Shown one piece after another: positions 9,816 through 19,157 of a DNA stretch of 64,000 nucleotides; within the stretch, counting starts at the first letter, position 1, and every line of letters starts with the position of its first letter. The DNA is from Allobosea sp. OK403 (GTDB lineage Bacteria; Pseudomonadota; Alphaproteobacteria; Rhizobiales; Beijerinckiaceae): positions 558,001 through 622,000 of the forward strand of contig NZ_FOQV01000001.1 in assembly GCF_900113835.1 (NCBI RefSeq), written 5' to 3'. Position numbers and translations under genes: made by a program. The notes beneath the pieces are model-generated. The model searched no databases. It had not been told where the DNA came from and was given only the letters and a program-made list of their open reading frames with translations.

Positions 9816-10706
9816 ATGTCGCAGGCTTTAGCAGACGCCGTCACAGCCATCGTGGTCGCCTATGACAGCGCCCAGGTTCTGCCTGCGTGCTTGGCGGCTT
9901 TGGCGGGGGAGGGCGTGCCGGCGATCGTGGTCGACAATGCAAGCCAGGACGAGACGCGCGCGATCGCGCAGGCGCAAGGTGCCCGGACGCTCGTTAACAC
10001 CTTGAACGAAGGCTATGGCCGCGCCAATAATCGCGGCGTGAACGCGGCCGAGACGCCTTACGTGCTGATCGTCAATCCCGATCTCGAACTGCAGCGTGGT
10101 GCGGTGGCTGCGTTGCTGGCGGCCGCGGAGCGCTATCCCGACGCCGGCATGCTCGCGCCGCGCATCATCGAACCCTCCGGCCGCATCTTCCTGCAGCCGC
10201 GCTCTTTACTGTCGCCGCCCTACCTCAATCATCCCGGCGAGGCCATTATTCCAGAAGGGGATGCCTGCCTGCCTTTCCTCTCGGGCGCTTGCCTCCTGAT
10301 TCGCCGTGACGCCTTCCTGGCGCTGGGCGGCTTCGATCCGGCGATCTTCCTGTTCTATGAGGATGACGACCTCTGCCGCCGCATGCGCGACGCTGGCCAC
10401 AGCCTCGTCCATGTCGATGCGGCGGAAGCTCGGCACGGGCGGGGCCGCTCCAGCGCACCTTCGCCGCAGCGCCGCCTTACGGCCCGCTGGCACCTCGCCT
10501 GGTCGGAACGCTATGTCTCCAGCAAATTCGGCCTGCCGGCTCCGGGAGTGTTCAAGATCATAGAAAATGCTTTTAAAACAATCGGTTATGGATTGATCTT
10601 GAATCGAGATAAGATGTTCGCTCATGCCGGCTCCGTCGCCGGAGCGCTGGCCTGGCTGCGGGGTGCGAGCGCGCTCTCGCGGCAAGGGCTGGAGGCGAGG
10701 TCGTGA
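9816..10706 (+). CDS. Glycosyltransferase family 2 (rhamnosyltransferase-like)
   Basis: Transfers a nucleotide-activated sugar to a growing glycan, by family. The GT-A fold shows IVVAYDSAQVLPACL at the N-terminus, VVDNASQDET (sugar-nucleotide site), NEGYGRANNRG and the metal-binding VNPDLEL, then a late LFYEDDDLCRRMR motif; together these are typical of WbbL/RfbF-type transferases. ATG 9816 is used; an upstream TTG at 9780 only adds 12 unconserved residues. Its stop overlaps the GTG of the next gene by 4 bases, so the two are coupled. The sugar is unknown. Confidence 0.87.
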   Translation: MSQALADAVTAIVVAYDSAQVLPACLAALAGEGVPAIVVDNASQDETRAIAQAQGARTLVNTLNEGYGRANNRGVNAAETPYVLIVNPDLELQRGAVAALLAAAERYPDAGMLAPRIIEPSGRIFLQPRSLLSPPYLNHPGEAIIPEGDACLPFLSGACLLIRRDAFLALGGFDPAIFLFYEDDDLCRRMRDAGHSLVHVDAAEARHGRGRSSAPSPQRRLTARWHLAWSERYVSSKFGLPAPGVFKIIENAFKTIGYGLILNRDKMFAHAGSVAGALAWLRGASALSRQGLEARS

Positions 10707-11755
10707 GGTCTTCGCGCTTGTGTTGCGTTAGCGACGGGATGATCTGCGGCTCGAATAATTTTGGAATTCTGCGCCTCGTCCTGGCGCTCGCCGTGGTCGT
10801 CTCGCACGCTTTCAGCGTGGCGACGGGCCGTCTCGATGCGGAGCCGCTCATGCACGCCACCGGCTTCACGCTCGGAGAGCATGCGGTCAACGGCTTCTTC
10901 GCCATTTCCGGCTTCCTGGTGACGATGAGCTATGAACGGCGCGGCTGGCGCGACTACGGGCTGGCTCGCCTGCTCAGGATCGTGCCCGGCCTGGTTGCGG
11001 CCACCCTGTTCGTTTCACTCGTCATCGGAACCGTGATGACCAGCCTCGATTGGGCGTCCTATTTCGCGGATGGACAACTCTGGCGTTTCATCCAGGGCAC
11101 GCTGACCACCTTCAAGAGCGCGGCAGCGCTGCCAGGCGTCTTCGACCAGAATCCGCTGTCCTTTCCGATGGGGACGGTCTGGACCCTGAAATATGAATGC
11201 CTCTGCTATCTCGGTGTCCTTGGCGCGGGCTTGGCGGGATTGTTGTGTCGGCGCAACTGGGTGCTTTGCCTCTGGGTCCTGCTGCTGGCCGCCGTCATCC
11301 TGCGCGAGATCATCGCTCCCAACGGCGCCAAGGGCGTGGAGACCGGGCTGCGGTTGCCGCTGATCTTCGTGACCGGGGGCGTGATCTATCTCTGGCGCGA
11401 GCGTGTGCCGCTGTCCGTATGGGGGCTTTGCGGACTTGCCGTCCTTGTCACATTGCTGGCGAGAACCCCGCTCTACAAGGCCGCACTCTTCTCGGGCACG
11501 GCCTGGGGCGCGATCGTGCTGGCTCTGGCGCCGGCCCTGACAGCTTGGCGCAGCACCCCTGAGGCCGATTTGTCCTATGGCGTCTATCTTTATGGCTGGC
11601 CCGTACAGCAGGTGTTCTATGCGCTGTTTCCCGCAGCCGGCGCGCTGACCCTGCTCGCGCCTTCCTTGTTGCTGACCCTGCTCCTGGCTGCGGCGAGCTG
11701 GTACGCCGTCGAGCGCCCGGCGCTCGGGCTCAAGCGCCGCCTGCTCTGCGGTTGA
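10703..11755 (+). CDS. Acyltransferase-3 family membrane protein (OafA/ExoZ type)
   Basis: Multi-pass inner-membrane protein that O-acylates surface glycans, by family. About ten hydrophobic segments. The family signatures are [20 protein letters not shown] at the start, [19 protein letters not shown], the RLLRIVPGL motif and [12 protein letters not shown] near the C-terminus. A GTG at 10703 overlaps the upstream glycosyltransferase stop by 4 bases; ATG 10739 is an alternative giving 338 residues. Pairing with a family-2 glycosyltransferase points to synthesis and decoration of the same polysaccharide. Its 3' end overlaps the convergent CatB-type gene by 26 bases. Confidence 0.87.
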   Translation: MRSSRLCCVSDGMICGSNNFGILRLVLALAVVVSHAFSVATGRLDAEPLMHATGFTLGEHAVNGFFAISGFLVTMSYERRGWRDYGLARLLRIVPGLVAATLFVSLVIGTVMTSLDWASYFADGQLWRFIQGTLTTFKSAAALPGVFDQNPLSFPMGTVWTLKYECLCYLGVLGAGLAGLLCRRNWVLCLWVLLLAAVILREIIAPNGAKGVETGLRLPLIFVTGGVIYLWRERVPLSVWGLCGLAVLVTLLARTPLYKAALFSGTAWGAIVLALAPALTAWRSTPEADLSYGVYLYGWPVQQVFYALFPAAGALTLLAPSLLLTLLLAAASWYAVERPALGLKRRLLCG

Positions 11756-12542
11756 TCTCGGCCACGAGGTCTTCGACCTGCCCTGACATCAGGAGCGGCA
11801 GCAGGTCGGCGACCTGGTCTCGGGGCAGCTCCCACCAGCGCGTCGCCAATAGTGCCGAGATCTGCGCATCCTCGAAGCGCCTCCTGACCACCCGTGCCGG
11901 ATTGCCGGCGACGATGGCATAGGCGGGCACGTCGCGCGTCACCACGGCGCGCGCCGCTACCACCGCGCCATGGCCGATCGTGACGCCCGACATCACCATG
12001 CATTGCGAACCGAGCCAGACATCATGCCCGATGACGACGTCACCGCGCGAGGTGTCGCTGCCGCTGATCCCGGCAGCCTCCGGCCAGAGCCGGGGCAGGG
12101 CCGGAAAGGGATAGGTCGTCACCCAATCGAGCCGGTGATTGCCGCCGAGCAGGATTTCGACGCCGTCGGCGATCGAGCCGTAGCGGCCGATGCGCAGGCG
12201 AACCCCGCTCTCAGGAAAGCGCACCTTCGGCCGGCCATAAGTATAGGCTCCGACCGCGATCTGGCCGGGCCGCTGCGCGATCAGCCGCGCCAGATGCAGC
12301 CGCGTCTGGTTGTCGGGGTTGATGTGGCGTCGCAGGGCGCCACGCAGCGCCGGGACCAGGCCCGCCCACCAGGTCGCGAGCGGGCCTGGTCGCCAGTCCT
12401 CGTCTTGCGGCGGCAGAATACCGCCCGGAGCAGCTTCCGATCCAGCTGGATCGTTCAATTGCTCCAGGCCCTTGTTTGAACGTGTTTTCTTCACGCGAAC
12501 GGGTGTCCGCTTCGCGCGAAAACGCTCCAACTCACTCGGCAT
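11730..12542 (-). CDS. CatB-type hexapeptide-repeat acetyltransferase with repeat-derived N-terminus
   Basis: Left-handed beta-helix O-acetyltransferase of the CatB/Vat (xenobiotic acetyltransferase) group. Hexapeptide turns run from about residue 95 to 225, including [18 protein letters not shown] and [15 protein letters not shown], and the family ending [15 protein letters not shown] is present. The first 37 residues or so are unlike the family because they are encoded by a TAGAGC-type palindromic repeat (12426-12530). The ATG at 12542 lies inside the last codons of the upstream exported-protein gene (stop 12532), so translation may be coupled. A downstream TTG start around residue 29 is possible. 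It is more likely to modify a surface glycan than an antibiotic. Confidence 0.8.
   Translation of the reverse strand: MPSELERFRAKRTPVRVKKTRSNKGLEQLNDPAGSEAAPGGILPPQDEDWRPGPLATWWAGLVPALRGALRRHINPDNQTRLHLARLIAQRPGQIAVGAYTYGRPKVRFPESGVRLRIGRYGSIADGVEILLGGNHRLDWVTTYPFPALPRLWPEAAGISGSDTSRGDVVIGHDVWLGSQCMVMSGVTIGHGAVVAARAVVTRDVPAYAIVAGNPARVVRRRFEDAQISALLATRWWELPRDQVADLLPLLMSGQVEDLVAEINRRAGGA
12426..12530 (-). repeat. TAGAGC-type palindromic element (long form), translated
   Basis: Reverse-oriented copy of the about 105-bp element also present at 26606, 33217 and 36959. It reads (minus strand) GAGCGTTTTCGCGCGAAGCG ... GAGCAATTGAACGATCC ... and ends in GCTGCTCC. Unlike the other copies its TAGAGC ends have decayed, and it is open in the frame of the acetyltransferase gene, which uses it as coding sequence. 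Confidence 0.8.
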
Positions 12543-14457
12543 TGGCTTTGAGATCGATCTTGTCGAAGATCTCGGTCGGATCCGTGAGCGTGATCACATC
12601 GGCGAGACCGAGCCCGCTGCCGGACTTCGCGCTGGCCTGGACGGTGAGCATGCCGGGCTTGGCGACGAAGCGCGAGACCGCCGCCGTCAGCGTCTTGGCG
12701 GCATCGGACGGGCCCAGAATGGCGGCAAGCCCGAGGCTCGCCATCATGGCGTACTCCCGGCGCAGATCCTCGGGCTTGCGCTTGGCCTTGCGCGCCTCGT
12801 TGTCGAGCAGCTTCTCGAACAGGCCCTGATTCTGCAGCTTCGCCTCGACCAGGCGCGCGGTCGCGCCCAGCGCCGCGACCTGAGCCAAGGCGAGATCGCT
12901 CGAGAACAGATCCTTGGTGACGTTGCCGAGCGTGCCCTTGGCGTCGAGCTTGCCCATGCCGGCTCCGCCGAACGAGATCGCGCGGATGGCGAGCTCGTTG
13001 CGCGCCGCCTCCCAGGCGAGGTCGATCTTGGCCGAGAGGTCAAGCATGCGGTAGCCCATCGCGATCAGGTCGCGCGCAGCCGGATTGCCGCTGGCTTCCG
13101 TGACCGGGGCCATCAGGTTGTCGATCGTCAGGCCCAGGCTGGTGGGAACGCCGTTGAGCTGTTCGCCGGCCTTCAGTTCGAAGGTCTTCAAACCGACCTT
13201 CAATGGCGCCACGGCGGGCTGCCCGGGCTTGCCCGGTTGCGGCACATCGACCGAAAGCCCGTCCAGGCGCAGCGTCCCGATGGTGGGGATGAATTTGCGG
13301 AAATCGATCGTGTCGATCTCGGCATCGGGCTTGGCAAGCAGCGCCTTCAATTCGCTGAGGACGGAGCCTATCGCGAAGCCGGAATGGCTCAGCGAATCGA
13401 TCTGGCCCTTGGCGCCGCCGGCGGCGAATTGCAGGCCCTCGACGGCGAAACCCGATTTCGCCGGCGCGTCTTCGCCGAAGGCGATCCGCGCGATCTTCAT
13501 GTCGACGGTCTCGGATTTGGCGCTGGGCGTCGCCGGCGTGACGAAGGTCATCGCCATGTCGCGCATCTCGCCGCTGCCATAGGAGAAATTGTCGTAGAGC
13601 GCGAGCAGGGACAGGGCCATGCGCCGATCCTCCTCGCTCTTCAGCGAAGGCGGCTTGGCTCCGGGTTCCTTGGCGGCTTTTGCCTGAGCCTCCGACATGG
13701 CCATGAGCCGCGTGATCACCTCGCCGAGCGGCTCGTCGCCGACCCTGGCGGCAAAACCGCGCCCCGTCGTCTTGCCGAGCGACATCTTGCCGGCAGCGCC
13801 CATGTCGAGCGTGTAACCGTCCTGCTCGAAGCGGCCGAATACCGGCAGCATCGCTTCAGTGACGCCAGGTTGTGCCTTCTCGGTCAGCACACGCGCCATG
13901 TGCTTCAGGTCGAGCGCCTCGAAGCTGGTGCGGAGCAATTGGCCGCTGATGGACGTCGGGCCGGCGCTTGCGCCGCCGGCGATGGCCTTGGCCGCGTCGC
14001 CGAGCGCGCCGCCAGCGGACGGCGGCGTCGCGGGGCGTCCGCTGGCGGGAAGCGTCGCCGTAACCGTGCCGCTCGCTGCGGTGCCACGAGCGATCTTGCC
14101 GTCCTTCACATCGGAAAAGCGGATGTCGCGATAGCGCGTGACCTGCTTTTGCTCGCCGAGCGCCTGCTCGATGGTCAGCTCCGGCGCGCTGATCTCGGTG
14201 GCGTTGAGCTTGCTCATCCGGGAGACGGCGCTTTCGCCGGTGCTGCCGTTGAACAGGGAGACGAAGGCCTCGCGCTCCAGCGCGGAGCCCTTCACGTCGA
14301 TCTTGGGCGCGGTGATCACCACGGCGCCGAAATCGAACTTCAGCCCGTCGATCTGGAAATCGGCGGCCCACGCCGGCTGCTGCGCGAGCGCGATGAGGAT
14401 GGTGGCAAGAGCCGCGCTGCGGCAGCTCGTCAGCCGTTGGAGGGGCAAAGCGATCAT
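12532..14457 (-). CDS. Large exported protein of unknown function
   Basis: A 641-residue protein with a clear Sec signal peptide: basic n-region, hydrophobic core [12 protein letters not shown] and cleavage near AWA-ADF (residue 31). The mature part repeats short motifs about a target region (for example DIDGL-like [40 protein letters not shown]), suggesting repeated beta-rich modules of AsmA- or LEA-like character, but I do not recognise a named family. ATG 14457 is chosen because the signal begins there. The downstream acetyltransferase start overlaps its stop. Likely periplasmic or envelope-associated. Confidence 0.75.
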   Translation of the reverse strand: MIALPLQRLTSCRSAALATILIALAQQPAWAADFQIDGLKFDFGAVVITAPKIDVKGSALEREAFVSLFNGSTGESAVSRMSKLNATEISAPELTIEQALGEQKQVTRYRDIRFSDVKDGKIARGTAASGTVTATLPASGRPATPPSAGGALGDAAKAIAGGASAGPTSISGQLLRTSFEALDLKHMARVLTEKAQPGVTEAMLPVFGRFEQDGYTLDMGAAGKMSLGKTTGRGFAARVGDEPLGEVITRLMAMSEAQAKAAKEPGAKPPSLKSEEDRRMALSLLALYDNFSYGSGEMRDMAMTFVTPATPSAKSETVDMKIARIAFGEDAPAKSGFAVEGLQFAAGGAKGQIDSLSHSGFAIGSVLSELKALLAKPDAEIDTIDFRKFIPTIGTLRLDGLSVDVPQPGKPGQPAVAPLKVGLKTFELKAGEQLNGVPTSLGLTIDNLMAPVTEASGNPAARDLIAMGYRMLDLSAKIDLAWEAARNELAIRAISFGGAGMGKLDAKGTLGNVTKDLFSSDLALAQVAALGATARLVEAKLQNQGLFEKLLDNEARKAKRKPEDLRREYAMMASLGLAAILGPSDAAKTLTAAVSRFVAKPGMLTVQASAKSGSGLGLADVITLTDPTEIFDKIDLKANAE

Positions 14458-14638
14458 GAAACTCTCCCGTTTGGGTGCGCGACCCTGCCGCAACGCCGCG
14501 ACGAAGGGAAGCGGGGCGACAGGCTGTCCGCGACGAAATACTTGACCAATTCCGAGCTATCGCCGGTATCTGTCGGAAATTCGCCATCTCCTGGGTCGAG
14601 AGAGGGCGTCGTTTGCCGCAGCCGGGGAGCACTAAGCC

Positions 14639-15115
14639 ATGCGGGCCGCCTTGTCTTTCATTACTGCCTGCCTTGCCTGGATCGCCCTGGCGGCTGGGCC
14701 ATCTCCCGCTCTGGCGCAGGCCGCGGCTCCGGCAGCCGGGCTCGAGCAGCTCGTCATCGTCAGCGGCGGCACGCGCCATGTCTTCCAGGTCGAGGTCATG
14801 CGCACGCCCGACCAGCGTGCCAAGGGGTTGATGTACCGCAACTATATGCCCGAGGATCGCGGCATGCTGTTCGATTTCGCTCGCACCGAACCGGTCGCGA
14901 TGTGGATGCAGAACACCTATATTCCGCTCGACATGCTCTTCATCCGCGCCAACGGCACGATCTCGCGCATCGCGGAGCGCACAGAGCCGCTGTCGACCCG
15001 CACGATTCCCTCGGGCGAGCCGGTGCTCTCGGTGCTGGAGATCAATGGCGGCGTCGCCGAGAAGCTCGGCATCAAGCCCGGCGACAAGGTCGAGCATGTC
15101 TTGTTCAAGCGTTGA
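14639..15115 (+). CDS. DUF192-family exported protein
   Basis: Small periplasmic protein of 158 residues. The signal peptide covers residues 1-27 (core AALSFITACLAWIALAA, cleavage after ALA-QA). The DUF192 domain follows: FQVEVMRTPDQRAKGLMYR, DRGMLFDF, then MWMQNTYIPLDMLFI and GDKVEHVLF. The biochemical role of DUF192 is unsettled. ATG 14639 fits the signal. It is divergent from the large exported protein, with 181 bases between them in which I see no clear operator. Confidence 0.9.
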   Translation: MRAALSFITACLAWIALAAGPSPALAQAAAPAAGLEQLVIVSGGTRHVFQVEVMRTPDQRAKGLMYRNYMPEDRGMLFDFARTEPVAMWMQNTYIPLDMLFIRANGTISRIAERTEPLSTRTIPSGEPVLSVLEINGGVAEKLGIKPGDKVEHVLFKR

Positions 15116-15233
15116 GCGGTTTGGCGGCTGATTCGGTCGTCGCCTGATTCTTGTCATCGCTTGAATCTTGGCTTTCACTTGCGGCGCAAGCCCGCACCGT
15201 GATAGCCAACCGCGACGCGAGGAATGGCTCAGT

Positions 15234-15310
15234 CGGGGTATAGCGCAGCCCGGTAGCGCATCTGCTTTGGGAGCAGAGGGTCCCAGGTTCGAATCCTGGT
15301 GCCCCGACCA
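15234..15310 (+). tRNA. tRNA-Pro (TGG)
   Basis: A 77-base cloverleaf: acceptor CGGGGTA pairs with the matching 3' strand TGCCCCG, the D-arm follows, then anticodon stem CTGCT/AGCAG with loop TTTGGGA (anticodon TGG), the T-arm with GGTTCGAATCC, discriminator A and encoded CCA end (15308-15310). Confidence 0.97.
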
Positions 15311-15378
15311 GCCTTCTCGCTTCGAAACGGTTCGCCACCGGCGGGCCTGGGCAATTCTGGTGACGGCCGAGCGAGACC

Positions 15379-15684
15379 ATGACCGCACGCATTTACCGCC
15401 CCGCCCGCACTGCGATGCAGTCCGGCACCGCCAAGGCCGATCGCTGGCTGCTGGAATATGAGCCGGAGCGTCCGCGCGAGATCGAGCCGCTGATGGGCTG
15501 GACCTCGTCTGGCGACATGAAGAGCCAGCTCAAGCTCTGGTTCGACACTGAGGCGGAAGCCGTCGCCTACGCCACGCGCAACGGAATCGCCTACCGGGTC
15601 GAGCAGCCCCATGAGGCCAAGCGCCGCTCGATGGCCTATGCCGATAATTTCAAGTTCAGCCGCGTCGGACAGTGGACGCACTGA
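15379..15684 (+). CDS. NDUFS4-like complex I accessory subunit
   Basis: Soluble 101-residue accessory subunit of NADH:quinone oxidoreductase, of the NDUFS4 (18-kDa/AQDQ) family that alphaproteobacteria share with mitochondria. Characteristic stretches are ARIYRPARTAMQSGTAKADR, PLMGWTSSGDM, LWFDTEAEAVAYATRNG and YADNFKFSRVGQWTH. The length is normal. It lies alone between tRNA-Pro and tRNA-Arg, away from the nuo operon, as is usual for this gene in the group. Confidence 0.93.
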   Translation: MTARIYRPARTAMQSGTAKADRWLLEYEPERPREIEPLMGWTSSGDMKSQLKLWFDTEAEAVAYATRNGIAYRVEQPHEAKRRSMAYADNFKFSRVGQWTH

Positions 15685-15756
15685 TCAATATGCGCCGCGT
15701 CCTGCGTGGCGCGCGAGCTTCCCAGACAGGCGAGGGCGCTTGCGCCCGAGCCCACC

Positions 15757-15833
15757 GGGCCCGTAGCTCAGATGGATAGAGCAGCAGCCTTCTAAGCTGC
15801 TGGTCGCTGGTTCGAATCCAGCCGGGCTCGCCA
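15757..15833 (+). tRNA. tRNA-Arg (TCT)
   Basis: A 77-base cloverleaf: acceptor GGGCCCG/CGGGCTC (one G-T pair), D-stem GCTC/GAGC, anticodon stem GCAGC/GCTGC with loop CTTCTAA (anticodon TCT), T-arm with GGTTCGAATCC, and encoded CCA. A mutated copy of its 3' half lies 1 kb downstream at 16859-16905. Confidence 0.97.
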
Positions 15834-15872
15834 TATTTCACCGGGGTTTTCGCCACTTCGGCAGCCTTGGAA

Positions 15873-15901
15873 ATTTGGAAGGAGGTTGCCACCTTCCAAA
15901 T
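15873..15901 (+). terminator. Hairpin downstream of tRNA-Arg
   Basis: Inverted repeat ATTTGGAAGG / CCTTCCAAAT (10-bp arms, 9-base loop) 40 bases after the tRNA. It has no following T-run, so it is a possible processing or termination structure rather than a proven intrinsic terminator. Confidence 0.45.
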
Positions 15902-16101
15902 CGGTTTCACGAATCGCTCCTAGCGCAGCCCCTGGCCCGATCGGCCTGACAGGTCTTGTCGCGTTCGACGGCCGTGTCGACCCTCTGCCCCAGCGCATGA
16001 CGAAAACGCTTGTTGCTCCGACACGAGGCGAATAGCTTAGTGTGACGTTGCGTTATGTGCTCGGCGGCACGGTTATCCTTGGACGGCTCTGGGGGGAGTT
16101 G

Positions 16102-16761
16102 ATGCTGGAAAACTATCTGCGTCGTGGCGTTCGGCTGAAATGGATGCCGCCGCGCTCACAAACCAGCGACAATAACGGCGCCGTGATACCGACGCCGCCC
16201 TTGTCGCCGAACCCGATAAACTATGATGGGATGGACGACCAAATTCTGGCGAACTTCCACGCCAATACGCTGGGCCTGAGGGTGGGTCAGCCGATCCCCT
16301 ATCGCTGGCTTTCATACGTCGCCGGCCGCACCACCACCATGCCGCTTGCCGGTGGCGATGTCCTCACCGGACCGATGAGCGGCTGCCTGATTGCGACCTG
16401 GACGGATGGCGGCGCGAAGATCGCGCATGTCGGCACCATCGACAACAACCCCGCGGCCAGCACGAAAGTGAAACGGACCTTTGCCGCAGAAGCGGGCGCA
16501 GCGGGGGACCTGACCGCTTTCAACCCCGCGGCCGTCTGGACCCCGGGCGAGATCGCTGCCGCCATGGGCACGCGCGCCATGGGCTTCCAGATTTACGCGC
16601 TCGTGACCGGTCTCGGCGGCTATTTCTCCGTGCTCATCTTCGAATTGCCGATCGGCCAGGGCAACAACCTCGCCGGGCGTGGCTTCCAGCGTGTCGTCGG
16701 AGGGATCAAGCCGGTGCCGGTGATGGCAGGCGTGCGGCTGCGTGCCTTTCTGATGTCCTGA
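16102..16761 (+). CDS. Orphan protein of unknown function in tRNA-flanked islet
   Basis: A 219-residue protein I do not recognise. ATG 16102 is chosen because a very strong GGGGGGAG lies 3 bases upstream; an upstream start at 16042 lacks one. There is no signal peptide. A conserved-looking pair, Cys in MSGCLIATW and His in IAHVGTIDNN about 25 residues apart, could be part of a Cys-His hydrolase or deamidase site, but that is speculation. The gene is the only one between tRNA-Arg and the tRNA-like fragment at 16859, and so looks like cargo of a small integrated islet. Confidence 0.6.
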   Translation: MLENYLRRGVRLKWMPPRSQTSDNNGAVIPTPPLSPNPINYDGMDDQILANFHANTLGLRVGQPIPYRWLSYVAGRTTTMPLAGGDVLTGPMSGCLIATWTDGGAKIAHVGTIDNNPAASTKVKRTFAAEAGAAGDLTAFNPAAVWTPGEIAAAMGTRAMGFQIYALVTGLGGYFSVLIFELPIGQGNNLAGRGFQRVVGGIKPVPVMAGVRLRAFLMS

Positions 16762-16858
16762 GCAGCGCCGCGCGAGCGCTTCCAACTTGTCCTGGGAAAG
16801 GCAGGTGGCTATAGGACACCTGCGTTGGAATAGGTCTTGTCAGATCAGCTAAAGCGCT

Positions 16859-16905
16859 AAGCCTTCCAGGCTGCTGGTCGTTGGTTCGAATCCAGCCGGT
16901 CTCAC
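16859..16905 (+). repeat. Decayed tRNA-Arg 3'-half copy (attachment-site remnant)
   Basis: From GCCTTC through GGTCG, GGTTCGAATCCAGCCGG and CTCAC this matches the 3' half of the tRNA-Arg gene at 15757-15833 with a few substitutions; similarity runs on into TATTTCA past the tRNA end. It has no 5' half and cannot fold as a tRNA. Such partial duplications usually mark the far end of DNA integrated at a tRNA gene. Confidence 0.75.
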
Positions 16906-16974
16906 TATTTCATCCGCCTTGCGCGAAAGCGCTGCGCCTTTGGCGCGTCAAGGCTTCAGCTTTCGGGAATTGCC

Positions 16975-17190
16975 ATGAGCGACGTCAGGGACAGCAACGG
17001 CACGGCGCTGAAGGACGGCGATTCCGTGACCTTGATCAAGGATCTCAAGGTCAAGGGAACCTCTGTCACGCTGAAGCGCGGCACGCTGGTCAAGAACATC
17101 CGCCTGACGGACGATCCGGGCGAGATCGAGTGCAATGCCGAGAAGGTGAAGGGCCTCGTGCTGAAGACCGAGTTCCTGAAGCGCGCCTGA
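16975..17190 (+). CDS. PhnA-domain (YjdM-like) small protein
   Basis: A 71-residue protein matching the C-terminal PhnA/YjdM domain: VRDSNGTALKDGDSVTLIKD, then LKVKGTSVTLKRGTLVKNI and EGKVKGLVLKTEFLK-like spacing. The E. coli homologue is named alkylphosphonate utilisation protein but its role is not settled. The N-terminal zinc-ribbon found in long forms is absent; short forms like this are common. ATG 16975 is the only plausible start. Confidence 0.88.
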   Translation: MSDVRDSNGTALKDGDSVTLIKDLKVKGTSVTLKRGTLVKNIRLTDDPGEIECNAEKVKGLVLKTEFLKRA

Positions 17191-17395
17191 GCCGGGCCGT
17201 GCGTCCGCGGCCGGCGCTTGCAGCTCTGCGACAGGCGGCGTAAACCGCGCCGGTCATGGCTTTAGGGGCATGGCTCCGCCTTGATCGCGCCCGAAAGGCT
17301 CGTCATCCGGGCACGGCTCCGCTACGGGCTTTTGCTCGTGATGAGGGCTGCCACACCGGCACGTCACGAGCGCGACCTCGGTCGCAAGGATCACT

Positions 17396-19084
17396 ATGGT
17401 TTCGCTGAGCCCTGCGATCGAGCGCATCACGAGCTTTGCTTCGGCGAGCCATCTGCGCGCTTGCGCCCTGCTGGTCCTGCTGGCGCTCGCCGCCTTCCTG
17501 CCGGGCTTCAGCACGCTCCAGCCGCTCGACCGCGACGAGCCACGCTTTGCGCAGGCGAGCAAGCAGATGCTGGAGAGCGGCGATTTCGTCGATATCCGCT
17601 TCCAGGCCGAGGCGCGCCATAAGAAGCCCGTCGGCATCTACTGGCTGCAGAGCGCGGCGGTCTCGGCCGGCGCGGCTCTGGGCGTGCCCCAGGCGCGGAC
17701 CCAGATCTGGCTTTACCGCTTGCCCTCGCTCGTCGGCGCCGTGGCGGCGGTGCTCCTGACCTATTGGGCGCTGCTCGCTTTCGTCAGCCCGCCATTGGCA
17801 CTGCTCGGCGGGGCATTGATGGCGGCCTGCGTTCTGCTCGGCGTCGAGGCTCGCATCGCCAAGACCGATGCGGTGCTGGCCGCCTGCGCGGTCGCGACCA
17901 TGGGGGCGCTCGCGCGGACCTGGCTCGACTGGACGCGCTCGCTCGCCTTCGTGCCGAGCCGCTGGAACTGGCTCGTCTTCTGGGGTGCCACCGCGATCGC
18001 CTTGCTGATCAAGGGGCCGATCGTACCGATGGTCTGGGGCCTCGCCATGATCGTGCTCTGTGTGAGCGAACGCGGCGTCCGCTGGTTGAAGCCGCTGCGC
18101 TTCGGGCCGGGCCTGCTGCTCTGCCTCATCGTCGTGCTGCCCTGGTTCATCGCCATTATGATGAAGACGGGCGGCTCCTTCTTCACTGAGAGCGTCGGCC
18201 AGGACATGCTCGGCAAGGTCTCCGAGGGCCAGGAGAAGCATTGGGGGCCGCCTGGGCTCTATCTGCTGATCTTCTTCGGCACCTATTGGCCGGCGGCGGC
18301 ATTCGCGGCGATGGCGATCCCCTTCGCCTGGGTGCGCCGGCGCGAACCGCAGATCCTTTTTCTGCTGGCCTGGATCATCCCGTCCTGGATCGTCTTCGAG
18401 GCGGTGCCGACCAAGCTGCCGCATTATGTCCTGCCGCTCTATCCGGCCATCACCGCCCTGCTGCTGCTGGCACTCGTCAATGGTGGCATCGACCGCTTCC
18501 GGCGCGGCGCCGTGGCGACCGCTGCGCTGGTGCTCCTGGTTCCACTCGCGCTGGTCGGGGTGATCCTCTACGGCAACTGGACGCTCGACCAGACCTTGCC
18601 TTATCTGGCGTTGCCGCTGCTTGCTTTAATGCTGCTCGTCGCCTGGCGCGTGGTCGCGGCCTTCCGGCGTGGTGATCTCGAAGGCGCACTCTGGCGCTGC
18701 GTGCTGGCGAGCCTGCTGCTCGGCGCCGGCGTCTACGGGTTCGCGGTCGAAAGCCTGCGTTCGTTGAAATTGTCGCCGCGCCTGGCCGAGACCGTCGCCA
18801 CGGCCGGCTGCACCGATCCCAAGGTCATCACGGCGGGTTATCGCGAGCCGAGCCTGGTCTTTCTGACCGGGACCGATCTCGCCATGGCGGCGGATGGTGC
18901 GGCGGCGGCGTCCTTCCTGGGTCAGCCCGGCTGCCGCATCGCCTTTGTCGAGAAGCGCCTCGCGGCCGAGTTCCAGACGGCGATCTCCCAGGCCGGACTG
19001 ACGCCGCGGCTGCTGACCACGCTGAACGGTTTCAACCTCAATGGCGGCCGCCGGCTCGAGATCGCGGTGTTCGCGCGCCCGTGA
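17396..19084 (+). CDS. ArnT-like polyprenyl-phosphate-sugar glycosyltransferase
   Basis: Inner-membrane glycosyltransferase (GT83/PMT-like, GT-C fold) that transfers a sugar from a polyprenyl phosphate carrier to lipid A or core. At 562 residues it has some eleven hydrophobic segments. The catalytic first periplasmic loop reads LDRDEPRFAQASKQMLESGD, then the conserved RHKKPVGIYWLQ. The two genes downstream, a polyprenyl-phosphate glycosyltransferase and an LpxB-N-like protein, are the usual partners, so the three probably form one modification pathway, like Arn (aminoarabinose) or Rgt (galacturonic acid) systems. The sugar cannot be read from the sequence. Confidence 0.88.
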   Translation: MVSLSPAIERITSFASASHLRACALLVLLALAAFLPGFSTLQPLDRDEPRFAQASKQMLESGDFVDIRFQAEARHKKPVGIYWLQSAAVSAGAALGVPQARTQIWLYRLPSLVGAVAAVLLTYWALLAFVSPPLALLGGALMAACVLLGVEARIAKTDAVLAACAVATMGALARTWLDWTRSLAFVPSRWNWLVFWGATAIALLIKGPIVPMVWGLAMIVLCVSERGVRWLKPLRFGPGLLLCLIVVLPWFIAIMMKTGGSFFTESVGQDMLGKVSEGQEKHWGPPGLYLLIFFGTYWPAAAFAAMAIPFAWVRRREPQILFLLAWIIPSWIVFEAVPTKLPHYVLPLYPAITALLLLALVNGGIDRFRRGAVATAALVLLVPLALVGVILYGNWTLDQTLPYLALPLLALMLLVAWRVVAAFRRGDLEGALWRCVLASLLLGAGVYGFAVESLRSLKLSPRLAETVATAGCTDPKVITAGYREPSLVFLTGTDLAMAADGAAAASFLGQPGCRIAFVEKRLAAEFQTAISQAGLTPRLLTTLNGFNLNGGRRLEIAVFARP

Positions 19085-19157
19085 GCCAGATGAATGTTCC
19101 TTGCCCCGCAGCCCCGCTTGACGCAGGTTGCGCGCCGTTTTCCCGGATGATGTTCCG

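Noticed and set aside
12310..15147. A 945-codon open frame on the plus strand antisense to the exported-protein and acetyltransferase genes
   Set aside because: Its product is Arg/Gly/Ala/His-rich low complexity with no motif, while the minus strand encodes a signal peptide and hexapeptide repeats. It is a GC-rich antisense shadow.
16859..16905. A second tRNA-Arg gene
   Set aside because: Only the 3' half is present, with substitutions and no acceptor partner or D-arm.
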